From: Apostichopus japonicus
Lineage: Eukaryota > Echinodermata > Holothuroidea > Aspidochirotida > Stichopodidae
Reading direction: 5' to 3'
NCBI RefSeq assembly: GCF_037975245.1
Contig: NC_092568.1
Location: 38,404,501 to 38,468,500 of the forward strand
Length of the DNA: 64,000 nt
A program made the translations under genes and the position numbers. Each line of letters opens with the position of its first letter. The first letter of the stretch is position 1. Shown one piece after another: positions 11,750-25,110 of this stretch. Below the pieces are notes generated by a model. That model did not search any database. It was not told where the DNA came from and saw nothing but the letters and a program-made list of their open reading frames with translations.

Positions 11750-12462
11750 TTTCATTTTTCCTCACCCACAACTCCGCACCCTTTCTTTCTTTATTTCTTT
11801 TTCACTATTCTTTTATCCTGTCATTGTTATGAAAAGTCCCTCCCCCCCCCCTCACCACCACCGTTGAAGACATTGACTTGCCATATACCACTATTGTTGT
11901 GACCTGATCATTGCAATCACAAGTTTTTCTCCAGCCCCCTTTAATTCGAGACAAGTGTATCATTAGGGCTATATCATTCCGCATGCATGCATGCACGCAC
12001 GCACGAGTGTTCTCCCTCAGGAAAAGTGCCGAAAAGAAACGGGAGAACATCTTTCTTGATATGTTCTCAAACAAAATCTCTCGTTTTTTGTGGCTTGGAT
12101 GTCGGAGTACACAAAAGGAAGTAAATGTGATGCACAAATTAGGTCGATTGAGGCAATTTTAGACCACTTTAGGCTTCCCATGAGCAGCGTACGAACACTA
12201 TGTTAAGAGGTTTGTTCACAAGTCGGAAGAGCTTCTAAGCTTCAGACTCTCAGTGTGAGTGTGCGTGCGTGCGTCAGTCATTGGGGCAATCATATCCGGG
12301 CGTATATGCTACCATATAGCTTCTCAAGTCATATAAAAACATGCACATTATTTAGTTTAATGGGATAAGTAACCATATAGGTGGTCTAGAGTTGAACATC
12401 CAACTTTGCAAAATAAGTCTCGGGGCGGGCGGGTATAAAAAGCTTAAATTCACCATTCTAAT

Positions 12463-12582
12463 GTCTACGACCATATCACGTTGAATATACCGGTTCTCGT
12501 CCGATCACCGAAGTCAAGCAGCGTCGAGCCTAGTCAGTACTTGGATGGGTGACCGCCTGGGAATACTAGGTGCCGTAGACTT
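12463..12582 (+). rRNA. 5S rRNA, copy 15
   Basis: No difference from copy 1 noticed. Spacer: C12, long, with one extra T near 12760 and one G fewer near 13220; 837 bp. Confidence 0.98.
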
Positions 12583-13299
12583 TTTCATTTTTCCTCACCC
12601 ACAACTCCGCACCCTTTCTTTCTTTATTTCTTTTTCACTATTCTTTTATCCTGTCATTGTTATGAAAAGTCCCTCCCCCCCCCCCCTCACCACCACCGTT
12701 GAAGACATTGACTTGCCATATACCACTATTGTTGTGACCTGATCATTGCAATCACAAGTTTTTTCTCCAGCCCCCTTTAATTCGAGACAAGTGTATCATT
12801 AGGGCTATATCATTCCGCATGCATGCATGCACGCACGCACGAGTGTTCTCCCTCAGGAAAAGTGCCGAAAAGAAACGGGAGAACATCTTTCTTGATATGT
12901 TCTCAAACAAAATCTCTCGTTTTTTGTGGCTTGGATGTCGGAGTACACAAAAGGAAGTAAATGTGATGCACAAATTAGGTCGATTGAGGCAATTTTAGAC
13001 CACTTTAGGCTTCCCATGAGCAGCGTACGAACACTATGTTAAGAGGTTTGTTCACAAGTCGGACGAACGTGGCTAGCTTCAGACTCTCAGTGTGAGTGTG
13101 CGTGCGTGCGTCAGTCATTGGGGCAATCATATCCGGGCGTATATGCTACCATATAGCTTCTCAAGTCATATAAAAACATGCACATTATTTAGTTTAATGG
13201 GATAAGTAACCATATAGGTGTCTAGAGTTGAACATCCAACTTTGCAAAATAAGTCTCGGGGCGGGCGGGTATAAAAAGCTTAAATTTCACCATTCTAAT

Positions 13300-13419
13300 G
13301 TCTACGACCATATCACGTTGAATATACCGGTTCTCGTCCGATCACCGAAGTCAAGCAGCGTCGAGCCTAGTCAGTACTTGGATGGGTGACCGCCTGGGAA
13401 TACTAGGTGCCGTAGACTT
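13300..13419 (+). rRNA. 5S rRNA, copy 16
   Basis: No difference from copy 1 noticed. Spacer: C9 (shortest seen), long, extra A near 13728, 835 bp. Confidence 0.98.
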
Positions 13420-14134
13420 TTTCATTTTTCCTCACCCACAACTCCGCACCCTTTCTTTCTTTATTTCTTTTTCACTATTCTTTTATCCTGTCATTGTTAT
13501 GAAAAGTCCCTCCCCCCCCCTCACCACCACCGTTGAAGACATTGACTTGCCATATACCACTATTGTTGTGACCTGATCATTGCAATCACAAGTTTTTCTC
13601 CAGCCCCCTTTAATTCGAGACAAGTGTATCATTAGGGCTATATCATTCCGCATGCATGCATGCACGCACGCACGAGTGTTCTCCCTCAGGAAAAGTGCCG
13701 AAAAGAAACGGGAGAACATCTTTCTTGAATATGTTCTCAAACAAAATCTCTCGTTTTTTGTGGCTTGGATGTCGGAGTACACAAAAGGAAGTAAATGTGA
13801 TGCACAAATTAGGTCGATTGAGGCAATTTTAGACCACTTTAGGCTTCCCATGAGCAGCGTACGAACACTATGTTAAGAGGTTTGTTCACAAGTCGGACGA
13901 ACGTGGCTAGCTTCAGACTCTCAGTGTGAGTGTGCGTGCGTGCGTCAGTCATTGGGGCAATCATATCCGGGCGTATATGCTACCATATAGCTTCTCAAGT
14001 CATATAAAAACATGCACATTATTTAGTTTAATGGGATAAGTAACCATATAGGTCGTCTAGAGTTGAACATCCAACTTTGCAAAATAAGTCTCGGGGCGGG
14101 CGGGTATAAAAAGCTTAAATTTCACCATGCTAAT

Positions 14135-14254
14135 GTCTACGACCATATCACGTTGAATATACCGGTTCTCGTCCGATCACCGAAGTCAAGCAGCGTCGAG
14201 CCTAGTCAGTACTTGGATGGGTGACCGCCTGGGAATACTAGGTGCCGTAGACTT
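14135..14254 (+). rRNA. 5S rRNA, copy 17
   Basis: No difference from copy 1 noticed in the gene. The base ten positions before it differs (ccatGctaat). Its spacer has five single-base indels between 14337 and 14856; 832 bp. Confidence 0.97.
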
Positions 14255-14966
14255 TTTCATTTTTCCTCACCCACAACTCCGCACCCTTTCTTTCTTTATT
14301 TCTTTTTCACTATTCTTTTATCCTGTCATTGTTATGAAAGTCCCTCCCCCCCCCCTCACCACCACCGTGAAGACATTGACTTGCCATATACCACTATTGT
14401 TGTGACCTGATCATTGCAATCACAAGTTTTTCTCCAGCCCCCTTTAATTCGAGACAAGTGTATCATTAGGGCTATATCATTCCGCATGCATGCATGCACG
14501 CACGCACGAGTGTTCTCCCTCAGGAAAAGTGCCGAAAAGAACGGGAGAACATCTTTCTTGATATGTTCTCAAACAAAATCTCTCGTTTTTTGTGGCTTGG
14601 ATGTCGGAAGTACACAAAAGGAAGTAAATGTGATGCACAAATTAGGTCGATTGAGGCAATTTTAGACCACTTTAGGCTTCCCATGAGCAGCGTACGAACA
14701 CTATGTTAAGAGGTTTGTTCACAAGTCGGACGAACGTGGCTAGCTTCAGACTCTCAGTGTGAGTGTGCGTGCGTGCGTCAGTCATTGGGGCAATCATATC
14801 CGGGCGTATATGCTACCATATAGCTTCTCAAGTCATATAAAAACATGCACATTATTAGTTTAATGGGATAAGTAACCATATAGGTGGTCTAGAGTTGAAC
14901 ATCCAACTTTGCAAAATAAGTCTCGGGGCGGGCGGGTATAAAAAGCTTAAATTTCACCATTCTAAT

Positions 14967-15088
14967 GTCTACGACCATATCACGTTGAATATACCGGTTC
15001 TCGTCCGATCACCGAAGTCAAGCAGCGTCGAGCCTAGTCAGTACTTGGATGGGTGACCGCCTGGAATACTACTAGTTGCCGTAGACTT
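14967..15088 (+). rRNA. 5S rRNA, copy 18 (altered, 122 nt)
   Basis: The 3' third differs from all other copies: after the C box it reads ctggaatactactagttgcc, 2 nt longer than normal. This alters the strand (nt 103-108) that pairs with nt 67-72, so the RNA would fold poorly. It may be a pseudogene unit or a consensus error, since it sits in the most indel-rich part of the array. Unit 839 bp. Confidence 0.85.
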
Positions 15089-15805
15089 TTTCATTTTTCC
15101 TCACCCACAACTCCGCACCCTTTCTTTCTTTATTTCTTTTTCACTATTCTTTTATCCTGTCATTGTTATGAAAAGTCCCTCCCCCCCCCCCTCACCACCA
15201 CCGTTGAAGACATTGACTTGCCATATACCACTATTGTTGTGACCTGATCATTGCAATCACAAGTTTTTCTCCAGCCCCCTTTAATTCGAGACAAGTGTAT
15301 CATTAGGGCTATATCATTCCGCATGCATGCATGCACGCACGCACGAGTGTTCTCCCTCAGGAAAAGTGCCGAAAAGAAACGGGAGAACATCTTTCTTGAT
15401 ATGTTCTCAAACAAAATCTCTCGTTTTTTGTGGCTTGGATGTCGGAGTACACAAAAGGAAGTAAATGTGATGCACAAATTAGGTCGATTGAGGCAATTTT
15501 TAGACCACTTTAGGCTTCCCATGAGCAGCGTACGAACACTAGTTAAGAGGTTTGTTCACAAGTCGGACGAAACGTGGCTAGCTTCAGACTCTCAGTGTGA
15601 GTGTGCGTGCGTGCGTCAGTCATTGGGGCAATCATATCCGGGCGTATATGCTACCATATAGCTTCTCAAGTCATATAAAAACATGCACATTATTTAGTTT
15701 AATGGGATAAGTAACCATATAGGTCGTCTAGAGTTGAACATCCAACTTTGCAAAATAAGTCTCGGGGCGGGCGGGTATAAAAAGCTTAAATTTCACCATT
15801 CTAAT

Positions 15806-15925
15806 GTCTACGACCATATCACGTTGAATATACCGGTTCTCGTCCGATCACCGAAGTCAAGCAGCGTCGAGCCTAGTCAGTACTTGGATGGGTGACCGCC
15901 TGGGAATACTAGGTGCCGTAGACTT
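15806..15925 (+). rRNA. 5S rRNA, copy 19
   Basis: Gene normal. Its spacer lacks 21 bp of the pyrimidine-rich stretch at 15950, between short CTTT-type repeats, and has C13; unit only 820 bp, the shortest. Confidence 0.97.
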
Positions 15926-16625
15926 TTTCATTTTTCCTCACCCACAACTCTCTTTTTCACTATTCTTTTATCCTGTCATTGTTATGAAAAGTCCTCCCCC
16001 CCCCCCCCTCACCACCACCGTTGAAGACATTGACTTGCCATATACCACTATTGTTGTGACCTGATCATTGCAATCACAAGTTTTTCTCCAGCCCCCTTTA
16101 ATTCGAGACAAGTGTATCATTAGGGCTATATCATTCCGCATGCATGCATGCACGCACGCACGAGTGTTCTCCCTCAGGAAAAGTGCCCGAAAAGAAACGG
16201 GAGAACATCTTTCTTGATATGTTCTCAAACAAAATCTCTCGTTTTTTGTGGCTTGGATGTCGGAGTACACAAAAGGAAGTAAATGTGATGCACAAATTAG
16301 GTCGATTGAGGGCAATTTTAGACCACTTTAGGCTTCCCATGAGCAGCGTACGAACACTATGTTAAGAGGTTTGTTCACAAGTCGGACGAACGTGGCTAGC
16401 TTCAGACTCTCAGTGTGAGTGTGCGTGCGTGCGTCAGTCATTGGGGCAATCATATCCGGGCGTATATGCTACCATATAGCTTCTCAAGTCATATAAAAAA
16501 CATGCACATTATTTAGTTTAATGGGATAAGTAACCATATAGGTGGTCTAGAGTTGAACATCCAACTTTGCAAATTAAGTCTCGGGGGCGGGCGGGTATAA
16601 AAAGCTTAAATTTCACCATTCTAAT

Positions 16626-16746
16626 GTCTACGACCATATCACGTTGAATATACCGGTTCTCGTCCGATCACCGAAGTCAAGCAGCGTCGAGCCATAGTCA
16701 GTACTTGGATGGGTGACCGCCTGGGAATACTAGGTGCCGTAGACTT
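16626..16746 (+). rRNA. 5S rRNA, copy 20 (1-nt insertion)
   Basis: 121 nt: one extra A in GCC(A)TAG near 16694, inside the intermediate element and the helix at nt 67-72. Possibly non-functional or a consensus error. Spacer: C11, long, 837 bp. Confidence 0.9.
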
Positions 16747-17462
16747 TTTCATTTTTCCTCACCCACAACTCCGCACCCTTTCTTTCTTTATTTCTTTTTC
16801 ACTATTCTTTTATCCTGTCATTGTTATGAAAAGTCCCTCCCCCCCCCCCTCACCACCACCGTTGAAGACATTGACTTGCCATATACCACTATTGTTGTGA
16901 CCTGATCATTGCAATCACAAGTTTTTCTCCAGCCCCCTTTAATTCGAGACAAGTGTATCATTAGGGCTATATCATTCCGCATGCATGCATGCACGCACGC
17001 ACGAGTGTTCTCCCTCAGGAAAAGTGCCGAAAAGAAACGGGAGAACATCTTTCTTGATATGTTCTCAAACAAAATCTCTCGTTTTTTGTGGCTTGGATGT
17101 CGGAGTACACAAAAGGAAGTAAATGTGATGCACAAATTAGGTCGATTGAGGCAATTTTAGACCACTTTAGGCTTCCCATGAGCAGCGTACGAACACTATG
17201 TTAAGAGGTTTGTTCACAAGTCGGACGAACGTGGCTAGCTTCAGACTCTCAGTGTGAGTGTGCGTGCGTGCGTCAGTCATTGGGGCAATCATATCCGGGC
17301 GTATATGCTACCATATAGCTTCTCAAGTCATATAAAAACATGCACATTATTTAGTTTAATGGGATAAGTAACCATATAGGTGGTCTAGAGTTGAACATCC
17401 AACTTTGCAAAATAAGTCTCGGGGCGGGCGGGTATAAAAAGCTTAAATTTCACCATTCTAAT

Positions 17463-17582
17463 GTCTACGACCATATCACGTTGAATATACCGGTTCTCGT
17501 CCGATCACCGAAGTCAAGCAGCGTCGAGCCTAGTCAGTACTTGGATGGGTGACCGCCTGGGAATACTAGGTGCCGTAGACTT
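17463..17582 (+). rRNA. 5S rRNA, copy 21
   Basis: No difference from copy 1 noticed. Spacer: C12, long, 837 bp. Confidence 0.98.
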
Positions 17583-18299
17583 TTTCATTTTTCCTCACCC
17601 ACAACTCCGCACCCTTTCTTTCTTTATTTCTTTTTCACTATTCTTTTATCCTGTCATTGTTATGAAAAGTCCCTCCCCCCCCCCCCTCACCACCACCGTT
17701 GAAGACATTGACTTGCCATATACCACTATTGTTGTGACCTGATCATTGCAATCACAAGTTTTTCTCCAGCCCCCTTTAATTCGAGACAAGTGTATCATTA
17801 GGGCTATATCATTCCGCATGCATGCATGCACGCACGCACGAGTGTTCTCCCTCAGGAAAAGTGCCGAAAAGAAACGGGAGAACATCTTTCTTGATATGTT
17901 CTCAAACAAAATCTCTCGTTTTTTGTGGCTTGGATGTCGGAGTACACAAAAGGAAGTAAATGTGATGCACAAATTAGGTCGATTGAGGCAATTTTAGACC
18001 ACTTTAGGCTTCCCATGAGCAGCGTACGAACACTATGTTAAGAGGTTTGTTCACAAGTCGGACGAACGTGGCTAGCTTCAGACTCTCAGTGTGAGTGTGC
18101 GTGCGTGCGTCAGTCATTGGGGCAATCATATCCGGGCGTATATGCTACCATATAGCTTCTCAAGTCATATAAAAACATGCACATTATTTAGTTTAATGGG
18201 ATAAGTAACCATATAGGTGGTCTAGAGTTGAACATCCAACTTTGCAAAATAAGTCTCGGGGCGGGCGGGTATAAAAAGCTTAAATTTCACCATTCTAAT

Positions 18300-18419
18300 G
18301 TCTACGACCATATCACGTTGAATATACCGGTTCTCGTCCGATCACCGAAGTCAAGCAGCGTCGAGCCTAGTCAGTACTTGGATGGGTGACCGCCTGGGAA
18401 TACTAGGTGCCGTAGACTT
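18300..18419 (+). rRNA. 5S rRNA, copy 22
   Basis: No difference from copy 1 noticed. Spacer: C11, long, 836 bp. Confidence 0.98.
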
Positions 18420-19135
18420 TTTCATTTTTCCTCACCCACAACTCCGCACCCTTTCTTTCTTTATTTCTTTTTCACTATTCTTTTATCCTGTCATTGTTAT
18501 GAAAAGTCCCTCCCCCCCCCCCTCACCACCACCGTTGAAGACATTGACTTGCCATATACCACTATTGTTGTGACCTGATCATTGCAATCACAAGTTTTTC
18601 TCCAGCCCCCTTTAATTCGAGACAAGTGTATCATTAGGGCTATATCATTCCGCATGCATGCATGCACGCACGCACGAGTGTTCTCCCTCAGGAAAAGTGC
18701 CGAAAAGAAACGGGAGAACATCTTTCTTGATATGTTCTCAAACAAAATCTCTCGTTTTTTGTGGCTTGGATGTCGGAGTACACAAAAGGAAGTAAATGTG
18801 ATGCACAAATTAGGTCGATTGAGGCAATTTTAGACCACTTTAGGCTTCCCATGAGCAGCGTACGAACACTATGTTAAGAGGTTTGTTCACAAGTCGGACG
18901 AACGTGGCTAGCTTCAGACTCTCAGTGTGAGTGTGCGTGCGTGCGTCAGTCATTGGGGCAATCATATCCGGGCGTATATGCTACCATATAGCTTCTCAAG
19001 TCATATAAAAACATGCACATTATTTAGTTTAATGGGATAAGTAACCATATAGGTGGTCTAGAGTTGAACATCCAACTTTGCAAAATAAGTCTCGGGGCGG
19101 GCGGGTATAAAAAGCTTAAATTTCACCATTCTAAT

Positions 19136-19255
19136 GTCTACGACCATATCACGTTGAATATACCGGTTCTCGTCCGATCACCGAAGTCAAGCAGCGTCGA
19201 GCCTAGTCAGTACTTGGATGGGTGACCGCCTGGGAATACTAGGTGCCGTAGACTT
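19136..19255 (+). rRNA. 5S rRNA, copy 23
   Basis: No difference from copy 1 noticed. Spacer: C12, long, one extra base near 19960 between the next TATA box and gene; 838 bp. Confidence 0.98.
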
Positions 19256-19973
19256 TTTCATTTTTCCTCACCCACAACTCCGCACCCTTTCTTTCTTTAT
19301 TTCTTTTTCACTATTCTTTTATCCTGTCATTGTTATGAAAAGTCCCTCCCCCCCCCCCCTCACCACCACCGTTGAAGACATTGACTTGCCATATACCACT
19401 ATTGTTGTGACCTGATCATTGCAATCACAAGTTTTTCTCCAGCCCCCTTTAATTCGAGACAAGTGTATCATTAGGGCTATATCATTCCGCATGCATGCAT
19501 GCACGCACGCACGAGTGTTCTCCCTCAGGAAAAGTGCCGAAAAGAAACGGGAGAACATCTTTCTTGATATGTTCTCAAACAAAATCTCTCGTTTTTTGTG
19601 GCTTGGATGTCGGAGTACACAAAAGGAAGTAAATGTGATGCACAAATTAGGTCGATTGAGGCAATTTTAGACCACTTTAGGCTTCCCATGAGCAGCGTAC
19701 GAACACTATGTTAAGAGGTTTGTTCACAAGTCGGACGAACGTGGCTAGCTTCAGACTCTCAGTGTGAGTGTGCGTGCGTGCGTCAGTCATTGGGGCAATC
19801 ATATCCGGGCGTATATGCTACCATATAGCTTCTCAAGTCATATAAAAACATGCACATTATTTAGTTTAATGGGATAAGTAACCATATAGGTGGTCTAGAG
19901 TTGAACATCCAACTTTGCAAAATAAGTCTCGGGGCGGGCGGGTATAAAAAGCTTAAATTCTCACCATTCTAAT

Positions 19974-20093
19974 GTCTACGACCATATCACGTTGAATATA
20001 CCGGTTCTCGTCCGATCACCGAAGTCAAGCAGCGTCGAGCCTAGTCAGTACTTGGATGGGTGACCGCCTGGGAATACTAGGTGCCGTAGACTT
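19974..20093 (+). rRNA. 5S rRNA, copy 24
   Basis: No difference from copy 1 noticed. Spacer: C12, long, with a 3-bp deletion near 20454; 834 bp. Confidence 0.98.
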
Positions 20094-20807
20094 TTTCATT
20101 TTTCCTCACCCACAACTCCGCACCCTTTCTTTCTTTATTTCTTTTTCACTATTCTTTTATCCTGTCATTGTTATGAAAAGTCCCTCCCCCCCCCCCCTCA
20201 CCACCACCGTTGAAGACATTGACTTGCCATATACCACTATTGTTGTGACCTGATCATTGCAATCACAAGTTTTTCTCCAGCCCCCTTTAATTCGAGACAA
20301 GTGTATCATTAGGGCTATATCATTCCGCATGCATGCATGCACGCACGCACGAGTGTTCTCCCTCAGGAAAAGTGCCGAAAAGAAACGGGAGAACATCTTT
20401 CTTGATATGTTCTCAAACAAAATCTCTCGTTTTTTGTGGCTTGGATGTCGGAGACAAAAGGAAGTAAATGTGATGCACAAATTAGGTCGATTGAGGCAAT
20501 TTTAGACCACTTTAGGCTTCCCATGAGCAGCGTACGAACACTATGTTAAGAGGTTTGTTCACAAGTCGGACGAACGTGGCTAGCTTCAGACTCTCAGTGT
20601 GAGTGTGCGTGCGTGCGTCAGTCATTGGGGCAATCATATCCGGGCGTATATGCTACCATATAGCTTCTCAAGTCATATAAAAACATGCACATTATTTAGT
20701 TTAATGGGATAAGTAACCATATAGGTGGTCTAGAGTTGAACATCCAACTTTGCAAAATAAGTCTCGGGGCGGGCGGGTATAAAAAGCTTAAATTTCACCA
20801 TTCTAAT

Positions 20808-20927
20808 GTCTACGACCATATCACGTTGAATATACCGGTTCTCGTCCGATCACCGAAGTCAAGCAGCGTCGAGCCTAGTCAGTACTTGGATGGGTGACCG
20901 CCTGGGAATACTAGGTGCCGTAGACTT
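20808..20927 (+). rRNA. 5S rRNA, copy 25
   Basis: No difference from copy 1 noticed. Spacer: C12, long, 837 bp. Confidence 0.98.
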
Positions 20928-21644
20928 TTTCATTTTTCCTCACCCACAACTCCGCACCCTTTCTTTCTTTATTTCTTTTTCACTATTCTTTTATCCTGTC
21001 ATTGTTATGAAAAGTCCCTCCCCCCCCCCCCTCACCACCACCGTTGAAGACATTGACTTGCCATATACCACTATTGTTGTGACCTGATCATTGCAATCAC
21101 AAGTTTTTCTCCAGCCCCCTTTAATTCGAGACAAGTGTATCATTAGGGCTATATCATTCCGCATGCATGCATGCACGCACGCACGAGTGTTCTCCCTCAG
21201 GAAAAGTGCCGAAAAGAAACGGGAGAACATCTTTCTTGATATGTTCTCAAACAAAATCTCTCGTTTTTTGTGGCTTGGATGTCGGAGTACACAAAAGGAA
21301 GTAAATGTGATGCACAAATTAGGTCGATTGAGGCAATTTTAGACCACTTTAGGCTTCCCATGAGCAGCGTACGAACACTATGTTAAGAGGTTTGTTCACA
21401 AGTCGGACGAACGTGGCTAGCTTCAGACTCTCAGTGTGAGTGTGCGTGCGTGCGTCAGTCATTGGGGCAATCATATCCGGGCGTATATGCTACCATATAG
21501 CTTCTCAAGTCATATAAAAACATGCACATTATTTAGTTTAATGGGATAAGTAACCATATAGGTGGTCTAGAGTTGAACATCCAACTTTGCAAAATAAGTC
21601 TCGGGGCGGGCGGGTATAAAAAGCTTAAATTTCACCATTCTAAT

Positions 21645-21764
21645 GTCTACGACCATATCACGTTGAATATACCGGTTCTCGTCCGATCACCGAAGTCAAG
21701 CAGCGTCGAGCCTAGTCAGTACTTGGATGGGTGACCGCCTGGGAATACTAGGTGCCGTAGACTT
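21645..21764 (+). rRNA. 5S rRNA, copy 26
   Basis: No difference from copy 1 noticed. Spacer: C12, long, 837 bp. Confidence 0.98.
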
Positions 21765-22481
21765 TTTCATTTTTCCTCACCCACAACTCCGCACCCTTTC
21801 TTTCTTTATTTCTTTTTCACTATTCTTTTATCCTGTCATTGTTATGAAAAGTCCCTCCCCCCCCCCCCTCACCACCACCGTTGAAGACATTGACTTGCCA
21901 TATACCACTATTGTTGTGACCTGATCATTGCAATCACAAGTTTTTCTCCAGCCCCCTTTAATTCGAGACAAGTGTATCATTAGGGCTATATCATTCCGCA
22001 TGCATGCATGCACGCACGCACGAGTGTTCTCCCTCAGGAAAAGTGCCGAAAAGAAACGGGAGAACATCTTTCTTGATATGTTCTCAAACAAAATCTCTCG
22101 TTTTTTGTGGCTTGGATGTCGGAGTACACAAAAGGAAGTAAATGTGATGCACAAATTAGGTCGATTGAGGCAATTTTAGACCACTTTAGGCTTCCCATGA
22201 GCAGCGTACGAACACTATGTTAAGAGGTTTGTTCACAAGTCGGACGAACGTGGCTAGCTTCAGACTCTCAGTGTGAGTGTGCGTGCGTGCGTCAGTCATT
22301 GGGGCAATCATATCCGGGCGTATATGCTACCATATAGCTTCTCAAGTCATATAAAAACATGCACATTATTTAGTTTAATGGGATAAGTAACCATATAGGT
22401 GGTCTAGAGTTGAACATCCAACTTTGCAAAATAAGTCTCGGGGCGGGCGGGTATAAAAAGCTTAAATTTCACCATTCTAAT

Positions 22482-22601
22482 GTCTACGACCATATCACGT
22501 TGAATATACCGGTTCTCGTCCGATCACCGAAGTCAAGCAGCGTCGAGCCTAGTCAGTACTTGGATGGGTGACCGCCTGGGAATACTAGGTGCCGTAGACT
22601 T
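22482..22601 (+). rRNA. 5S rRNA, copy 27
   Basis: No difference from copy 1 noticed. Spacer: C11, long, 836 bp. Confidence 0.98.
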
Positions 22602-23317
22602 TTTCATTTTTCCTCACCCACAACTCCGCACCCTTTCTTTCTTTATTTCTTTTTCACTATTCTTTTATCCTGTCATTGTTATGAAAAGTCCCTCCCCCCC
22701 CCCCTCACCACCACCGTTGAAGACATTGACTTGCCATATACCACTATTGTTGTGACCTGATCATTGCAATCACAAGTTTTTCTCCAGCCCCCTTTAATTC
22801 GAGACAAGTGTATCATTAGGGCTATATCATTCCGCATGCATGCATGCACGCACGCACGAGTGTTCTCCCTCAGGAAAAGTGCCGAAAAGAAACGGGAGAA
22901 CATCTTTCTTGATATGTTCTCAAACAAAATCTCTCGTTTTTTGTGGCTTGGATGTCGGAGTACACAAAAGGAAGTAAATGTGATGCACAAATTAGGTCGA
23001 TTGAGGCAATTTTAGACCACTTTAGGCTTCCCATGAGCAGCGTACGAACACTATGTTAAGAGGTTTGTTCACAAGTCGGACGAACGTGGCTAGCTTCAGA
23101 CTCTCAGTGTGAGTGTGCGTGCGTGCGTCAGTCATTGGGGCAATCATATCCGGGCGTATATGCTACCATATAGCTTCTCAAGTCATATAAAAACATGCAC
23201 ATTATTTAGTTTAATGGGATAAGTAACCATATAGGTGGTCTAGAGTTGAACATCCAACTTTGCAAAATAAGTCTCGGGGCGGGCGGGTATAAAAAGCTTA
23301 AATTTCACCATTCTAAT

Positions 23318-23437
23318 GTCTACGACCATATCACGTTGAATATACCGGTTCTCGTCCGATCACCGAAGTCAAGCAGCGTCGAGCCTAGTCAGTACTTGGA
23401 TGGGTGACCGCCTGGGAATACTAGGTGCCGTAGACTT
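23318..23437 (+). rRNA. 5S rRNA, copy 28
   Basis: No difference from copy 1 noticed. Spacer: C12, long, 837 bp. Confidence 0.98.
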
Positions 23438-24154
23438 TTTCATTTTTCCTCACCCACAACTCCGCACCCTTTCTTTCTTTATTTCTTTTTCACTATTCTT
23501 TTATCCTGTCATTGTTATGAAAAGTCCCTCCCCCCCCCCCCTCACCACCACCGTTGAAGACATTGACTTGCCATATACCACTATTGTTGTGACCTGATCA
23601 TTGCAATCACAAGTTTTTCTCCAGCCCCCTTTAATTCGAGACAAGTGTATCATTAGGGCTATATCATTCCGCATGCATGCATGCACGCACGCACGAGTGT
23701 TCTCCCTCAGGAAAAGTGCCGAAAAGAAACGGGAGAACATCTTTCTTGATATGTTCTCAAACAAAATCTCTCGTTTTTTGTGGCTTGGATGTCGGAGTAC
23801 ACAAAAGGAAGTAAATGTGATGCACAAATTAGGTCGATTGAGGCAATTTTAGACCACTTTAGGCTTCCCATGAGCAGCGTACGAACACTATGTTAAGAGG
23901 TTTGTTCACAAGTCGGACGAACGTGGCTAGCTTCAGACTCTCAGTGTGAGTGTGCGTGCGTGCGTCAGTCATTGGGGCAATCATATCCGGGCGTATATGC
24001 TACCATATAGCTTCTCAAGTCATATAAAAACATGCACATTATTTAGTTTAATGGGATAAGTAACCATATAGGTGGTCTAGAGTTGAACATCCAACTTTGC
24101 AAAATAAGTCTCGGGGCGGGCGGGTATAAAAAGCTTAAATTTCACCATTCTAAT

Positions 24155-24274
24155 GTCTACGACCATATCACGTTGAATATACCGGTTCTCGTCCGATCAC
24201 CGAAGTCAAGCAGCGTCGAGCCTAGTCAGTACTTGGATGGGTGACCGCCTGGGAATACTAGGTGCCGTAGACTT
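24155..24274 (+). rRNA. 5S rRNA, copy 29
   Basis: No difference from copy 1 noticed. Spacer: C11, long, 836 bp. Confidence 0.98.
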
Positions 24275-24990
24275 TTTCATTTTTCCTCACCCACAACTCC
24301 GCACCCTTTCTTTCTTTATTTCTTTTTCACTATTCTTTTATCCTGTCATTGTTATGAAAAGTCCCTCCCCCCCCCCCTCACCACCACCGTTGAAGACATT
24401 GACTTGCCATATACCACTATTGTTGTGACCTGATCATTGCAATCACAAGTTTTTCTCCAGCCCCCTTTAATTCGAGACAAGTGTATCATTAGGGCTATAT
24501 CATTCCGCATGCATGCATGCACGCACGCACGAGTGTTCTCCCTCAGGAAAAGTGCCGAAAAGAAACGGGAGAACATCTTTCTTGATATGTTCTCAAACAA
24601 AATCTCTCGTTTTTTGTGGCTTGGATGTCGGAGTACACAAAAGGAAGTAAATGTGATGCACAAATTAGGTCGATTGAGGCAATTTTAGACCACTTTAGGC
24701 TTCCCATGAGCAGCGTACGAACACTATGTTAAGAGGTTTGTTCACAAGTCGGACGAACGTGGCTAGCTTCAGACTCTCAGTGTGAGTGTGCGTGCGTGCG
24801 TCAGTCATTGGGGCAATCATATCCGGGCGTATATGCTACCATATAGCTTCTCAAGTCATATAAAAACATGCACATTATTTAGTTTAATGGGATAAGTAAC
24901 CATATAGGTGGTCTAGAGTTGAACATCCAACTTTGCAAAATAAGTCTCGGGGCGGGCGGGTATAAAAAGCTTAAATTTCACCATTCTAAT

Positions 24991-25110
24991 GTCTACGACC
25001 ATATCACGTTGAATATACCGGTTCTCGTCCGATCACCGAAGTCAAGCAGCGTCGAGCCTAGTCAGTACTTGGATGGGTGACCGCCTGGGAATACTAGGTG
25101 CCGTAGACTT
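24991..25110 (+). rRNA. 5S rRNA, copy 30
   Basis: No difference from copy 1 noticed. Spacer: C11, long, 836 bp. Confidence 0.98.

Noticed and set aside
15251-15661. 136-aa frame, the longest in the array
   Set aside because: It exists only because of local single-base indels in an error-rich unit; the same place in other units is not open.
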